Below are positions 62,127 to 64,000 of a DNA stretch of 64,000 nt, in pieces. Under the pieces are notes generated by a model. That model saw only the letters and a list, made by a program, of their open reading frames with translations. It had not been told where the DNA came from and made no database searches. The stretch's first letter is position 1. Each line of letters begins with the position of its first letter. The translations under genes were made by a program, and so were the position numbers. This stretch comes from Halobacillus sp. Marseille-Q1614. GTDB lineage: Bacteria; Bacillota; Bacilli; Bacillales; Halobacillaceae. The stretch spans positions 744,001 to 808,000 of the forward strand of contig NZ_CADDWH010000001.1 of assembly GCF_902809865.1 (NCBI RefSeq). The letters run 5' to 3'.

Positions 62127-62654
62127 TTACAAGTAACGTAAACTATCTTCAGCAATACACGTGGTACAATTTTCTTCCCTTGCTGAAATGTATCTTCTTT
62201 GAATCTGATCCAGTCTTTCCACACATAAACTAGGCGACACCTTAAAGTCTTGGGACAATCTTTCGATGATTTCTGGATCCTGGAGATTGTACTTCTTAAT
62301 CATGTGATAGGGGAGAGCAGCATATAGAGTAAAGTTACGAGCATCTCGCTCCTGAAGCTCTCTAAAGGCTTCAGGCATCATCGTTTGTTTTCCTACATGG
62401 CGAAGAGCGTGACAAAATTCATGAAAAAATTGTTCGCGTTGAATCAGTGGATCTTTAGTGGAGTTAATAACGATTTCTTCATACCTTCCAAATCGGGTAT
62501 ATCTTGATTCATGCGGCTTGTAGTGGATGAAAATTTGATATTTCATCGCTATTTTCTTGATTTTGAGGTCATCTGGGTATTCAATTGTGTGCTTTATGTA
62601 CCAGTTGGACACGCAATCTTCTAGTGCTGTTGTCGTGTATTGCGGGAAATTCAT
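62127..62654 (-). CDS. ImmA/IrrE-family metallopeptidase
   Basis: This 175-residue protein has the zinc motif HEFCH (His78, Glu79, His82) in REQFFHEFCHALRH, followed by a helical region with a conserved acidic stretch (ERDARNFTLYAALPYHM). In ICEBs1-like elements ImmA cleaves the repressor ImmR to induce excision. Here no repressor gene is adjacent in the window, and the gene lies directly upstream of int in one operon. AGGAAGGTGAT precedes ATG. A LexA-type box lies in its promoter. Confidence 0.88.
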   Translation of the reverse strand: MNFPQYTTTALEDCVSNWYIKHTIEYPDDLKIKKIAMKYQIFIHYKPHESRYTRFGRYEEIVINSTKDPLIQREQFFHEFCHALRHVGKQTMMPEAFRELQERDARNFTLYAALPYHMIKKYNLQDPEIIERLSQDFKVSPSLCVERLDQIQRRYISAREENCTTCIAEDSLRYL

Positions 62655-62674
62655 ACTATCACCTTCCTGTTAGT

Positions 62675-62703
62675 ATTATACGAACAAATGTTCTTGTTTT
62701 CAA
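62675..62703 (-). promoter_or_regulatory. Promoter of the metallopeptidase–integrase operon with LexA/DinR-like box
   Basis: On the minus strand TTGAAA (62698–62703) and TATAAT (62675–62680) are 17 bp apart. Between them lies CGAACAAATGTTCT (62681–62694 on the plus strand), which matches the Bacillus SOS box CGAAC–N4–GTTCG with one mismatch. A bound LexA would cover the promoter core. Confidence 0.7.
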
Positions 62704-62783
62704 ATGTTTTTCTATAAAAAAGGCCATAGATAATTATTATCTATGACTCAAGTGAATATTTAGCTATATATTTTTATTACTAG

Positions 62784-63068
62784 TTAATTCATATCTCTTT
62801 GTTTTGCTCTCGTTCTCCATGCAGTTAAAATACTTTCATTCCAAAATGAATCTCCGTTAATTTGTTTACCGTCGGATACTTCTTTTGCTATGTCCCTTAT
62901 ATCATCAGCGAACTTAGGATTAAGTTCAGCTTCAATTATTAACCAAGATCTGATTTCATTTGGTTCAAATTCTTCGTTTCCTTTTTTTAGGGTTCTGAAT
63001 AAGTCAATGGTAGCGCTTTTATCTGCGGGATGATGTTTACAGCCATGGAAATGACCCAGGTCTGCCAT
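62784..63068 (-). CDS. Small hypothetical protein abutting the IS element
   Basis: I do not recognise this 94-residue protein. It is soluble, with His/Cys residues near the start (GHFHGCKHHPAD) and a helical, acidic middle (EFEPNEIRSWLIIEAELNPKFADDIRDIAKEV). The start codon is only about 6 bp from the inferred IS21 end and has no Shine-Dalgarno site, so it may be the C-terminal remainder of a longer gene cut by the insertion. It points the same way as the ImmA-like and integrase genes. Confidence 0.45.
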   Translation of the reverse strand: MADLGHFHGCKHHPADKSATIDLFRTLKKGNEEFEPNEIRSWLIIEAELNPKFADDIRDIAKEVSDGKQINGDSFWNESILTAWRTRAKQRDMN

Positions 63069-63073
63069 CTTTT

Positions 63074-64000
63074 TGATCCAACTCTACCAATATATTGATC
63101 CACTTAAGACAAAGCTGATCCACCCTCCTATATAATAAAGAAGCACCTTAACGGTGCCATTTTATTATGTAGGGGGTTTTTTTGTGGTTAAGTATCGAGA
63201 GATATTAAGGCTTCAGGCACAAGGAGTCACTCAAAGGGGGATAGCTTCAAGTTGTGGACATTCCAGGAACACTGTAAGGGAAGTGCTAAAACGAGCGGAG
63301 GAAAAAGGTGTATGTTGGCCATTGGACAAGGATGTGACTGACTTAGATTTACTGTCCATTCTGTTCCCGGAAAAGAAACTTCCTTCCGATCATCGGCGCA
63401 AGCCAGATGGTGAATATATTCATAAGGAATTGGCGAAGTCAGGTGTCACTTTATCTCTATTATGGGATGAATACTCTGTGCAGAGCAGGGCGAATAATGA
63501 AATCCCATACAGCTATCGCCAGTTTTGCAGGTTTTATAATGACTATGCACGAAAAACGAAAGCTACCATGCGTATTAAAAGGAAACCTGGAGAACAGCTG
63601 GAAGTTGACTGGGCAGGGGATACAATGCATCTGACCGACCACTTAACTGGTGAGAAGATACCTGTGTATATTTTCGTTAGTGTTTTACCTTGTAGTCAGT
63701 ATGCATATGTAGAAGCATTTTTGTCCATGAACAGTGAAAGCTGGATTACAGCTCATATTCATGCTTTTGAATTTTTTGGGGGAATCCCGAGAATTATCGT
63801 CCCTGATAACTTAAAAACTGGTGTAACGAAATCATCTCGTACTGAACCTATCATTAACCCGACTTATCAAGAGATGGCTGAACATTATCAGACAACTATA
63901 ATCCCAGCACGAGTCTCTCACCCAAAAGATAAACCAAGTGTAGAAGTTACTGTAGGCCACATATCAACGTGGATTATTGCTTCTCTTCGTAATCAAAAAT
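63074..64000 (+). mobile_element. IS21-family insertion sequence, left end (incomplete)
   Basis: The left end shows three copies of TGATCCA spaced about 21–22 bp apart (63074, 63096, 63117), like the multiple IstA-binding repeats at IS21 ends. A GCACC/GGTGC hairpin (63143–63157) lies before istA and may block read-through from outside. The right end and istB are beyond the window. Confidence 0.85.
63184..64000 (+). CDS. istA: IS21-family transposase IstA (3' end outside window)
   Basis: An open frame of 272 codons runs off the window. It starts at GTG (63184) behind TAGGGGG. The N-terminal helix-turn-helix (about 8–40; LRLQAQGVTQRGIASSCGHSRNTVREVLKRA) is followed by an integrase core with EVDWAGD (Asp142), IIVPDNLKTGV (Asp208) and the glutamate Glu254 in HPKDKPSVEVTV, the DDE triad. 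In most IS21 copies this residue run continues VENAV; otherwise it looks intact as far as visible. Confidence 0.93.
   Translation, partial: MVKYREILRLQAQGVTQRGIASSCGHSRNTVREVLKRAEEKGVCWPLDKDVTDLDLLSILFPEKKLPSDHRRKPDGEYIHKELAKSGVTLSLLWDEYSVQSRANNEIPYSYRQFCRFYNDYARKTKATMRIKRKPGEQLEVDWAGDTMHLTDHLTGEKIPVYIFVSVLPCSQYAYVEAFLSMNSESWITAHIHAFEFFGGIPRIIVPDNLKTGVTKSSRTEPIINPTYQEMAEHYQTTIIPARVSHPKDKPSVEVTVGHISTWIIASLRNQK

Overview
The window is chromosomal DNA of an endospore-forming, low-to-mid GC Bacillaceae bacterium. Gene order closely follows the Bacillus subtilis block ytvI–citZ–icd–mdh–phoPR–polA–mutM–ytaF–coaE–gapB–speD–nrdR–dnaBI–ytxC–thrS–infC–rpmI–rplT–ysdABC–sspI–pheST–rnhC–zapA–polX–mutS2–lcfA–fadR–fadB–etfBA–trxA–uvrC–yslB–sdhCAB–gerE–ysmB–racE–gerM–rph–ysnAB. 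The acidic protein compositions and the two families of intergenic hairpin repeats suggest a halotolerant relative such as Halobacillus or Virgibacillus. That assignment is inference; no species was verified.

Layout. 1–8.4 kb: an AI-2E-family permease, the TCA enzymes CitZ/Icd/Mdh, a MaoC-like hot-dog protein, and the phosphate two-component pair PhoP/PhoR. 8.5–19.5 kb: DNA polymerase I, MutM, CoaE, gluconeogenic GapB, SpeD, NrdR, the helicase loaders DnaB/DnaI and sporulation protein YtxC. 19.5–32 kb: threonyl- and phenylalanyl-tRNA synthetases under T-box leaders, and infC-rpmI-rplT under an L20-type attenuator with an ATT-started infC. Around them lie small ysd genes (one with a sigma-W-like promoter), an M42 peptidase and spore protein SspI. 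32–50.7 kb: RNase HIII, ZapA, CvpA, PolX, MutS2, a complete fatty-acid oxidation cluster with a FadR operator, thioredoxin, UvrC and succinate dehydrogenase. 50.7–58.7 kb: a ComP/ComA-like pair with no pheromone gene beside it, then germination/cell-wall genes (gerE with a sigma-K-like promoter, racE, gerM) and rph/rdgB/ysnB.

58.7–64 kb is accessory. A tRNA-Gly/tRNA-Arg unit carries an extra copy of the 5' part of the tRNA-Arg gene. It is followed by an AT-rich OLD-family ATPase-nuclease, a convergent tyrosine integrase with an ImmA/IrrE-type metallopeptidase upstream, and a small gene abutting an IS21-family element whose istA runs off the window. The metallopeptidase–integrase promoter contains a LexA/DinR-like box, so the island may be induced by DNA damage.

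The least explained signals are (i) two dispersed intergenic repeat families whose copies keep their stems through compensatory changes, (ii) a candidate structured element before gapB, (iii) a possible Shine-Dalgarno-sequestering leader on speD, (iv) a 26-residue membrane-protein ORF after the DUF350 gene, and (v) the OLD/ImmA/integrase island. All calls were made by reading; no alignment, folding or database search was run.
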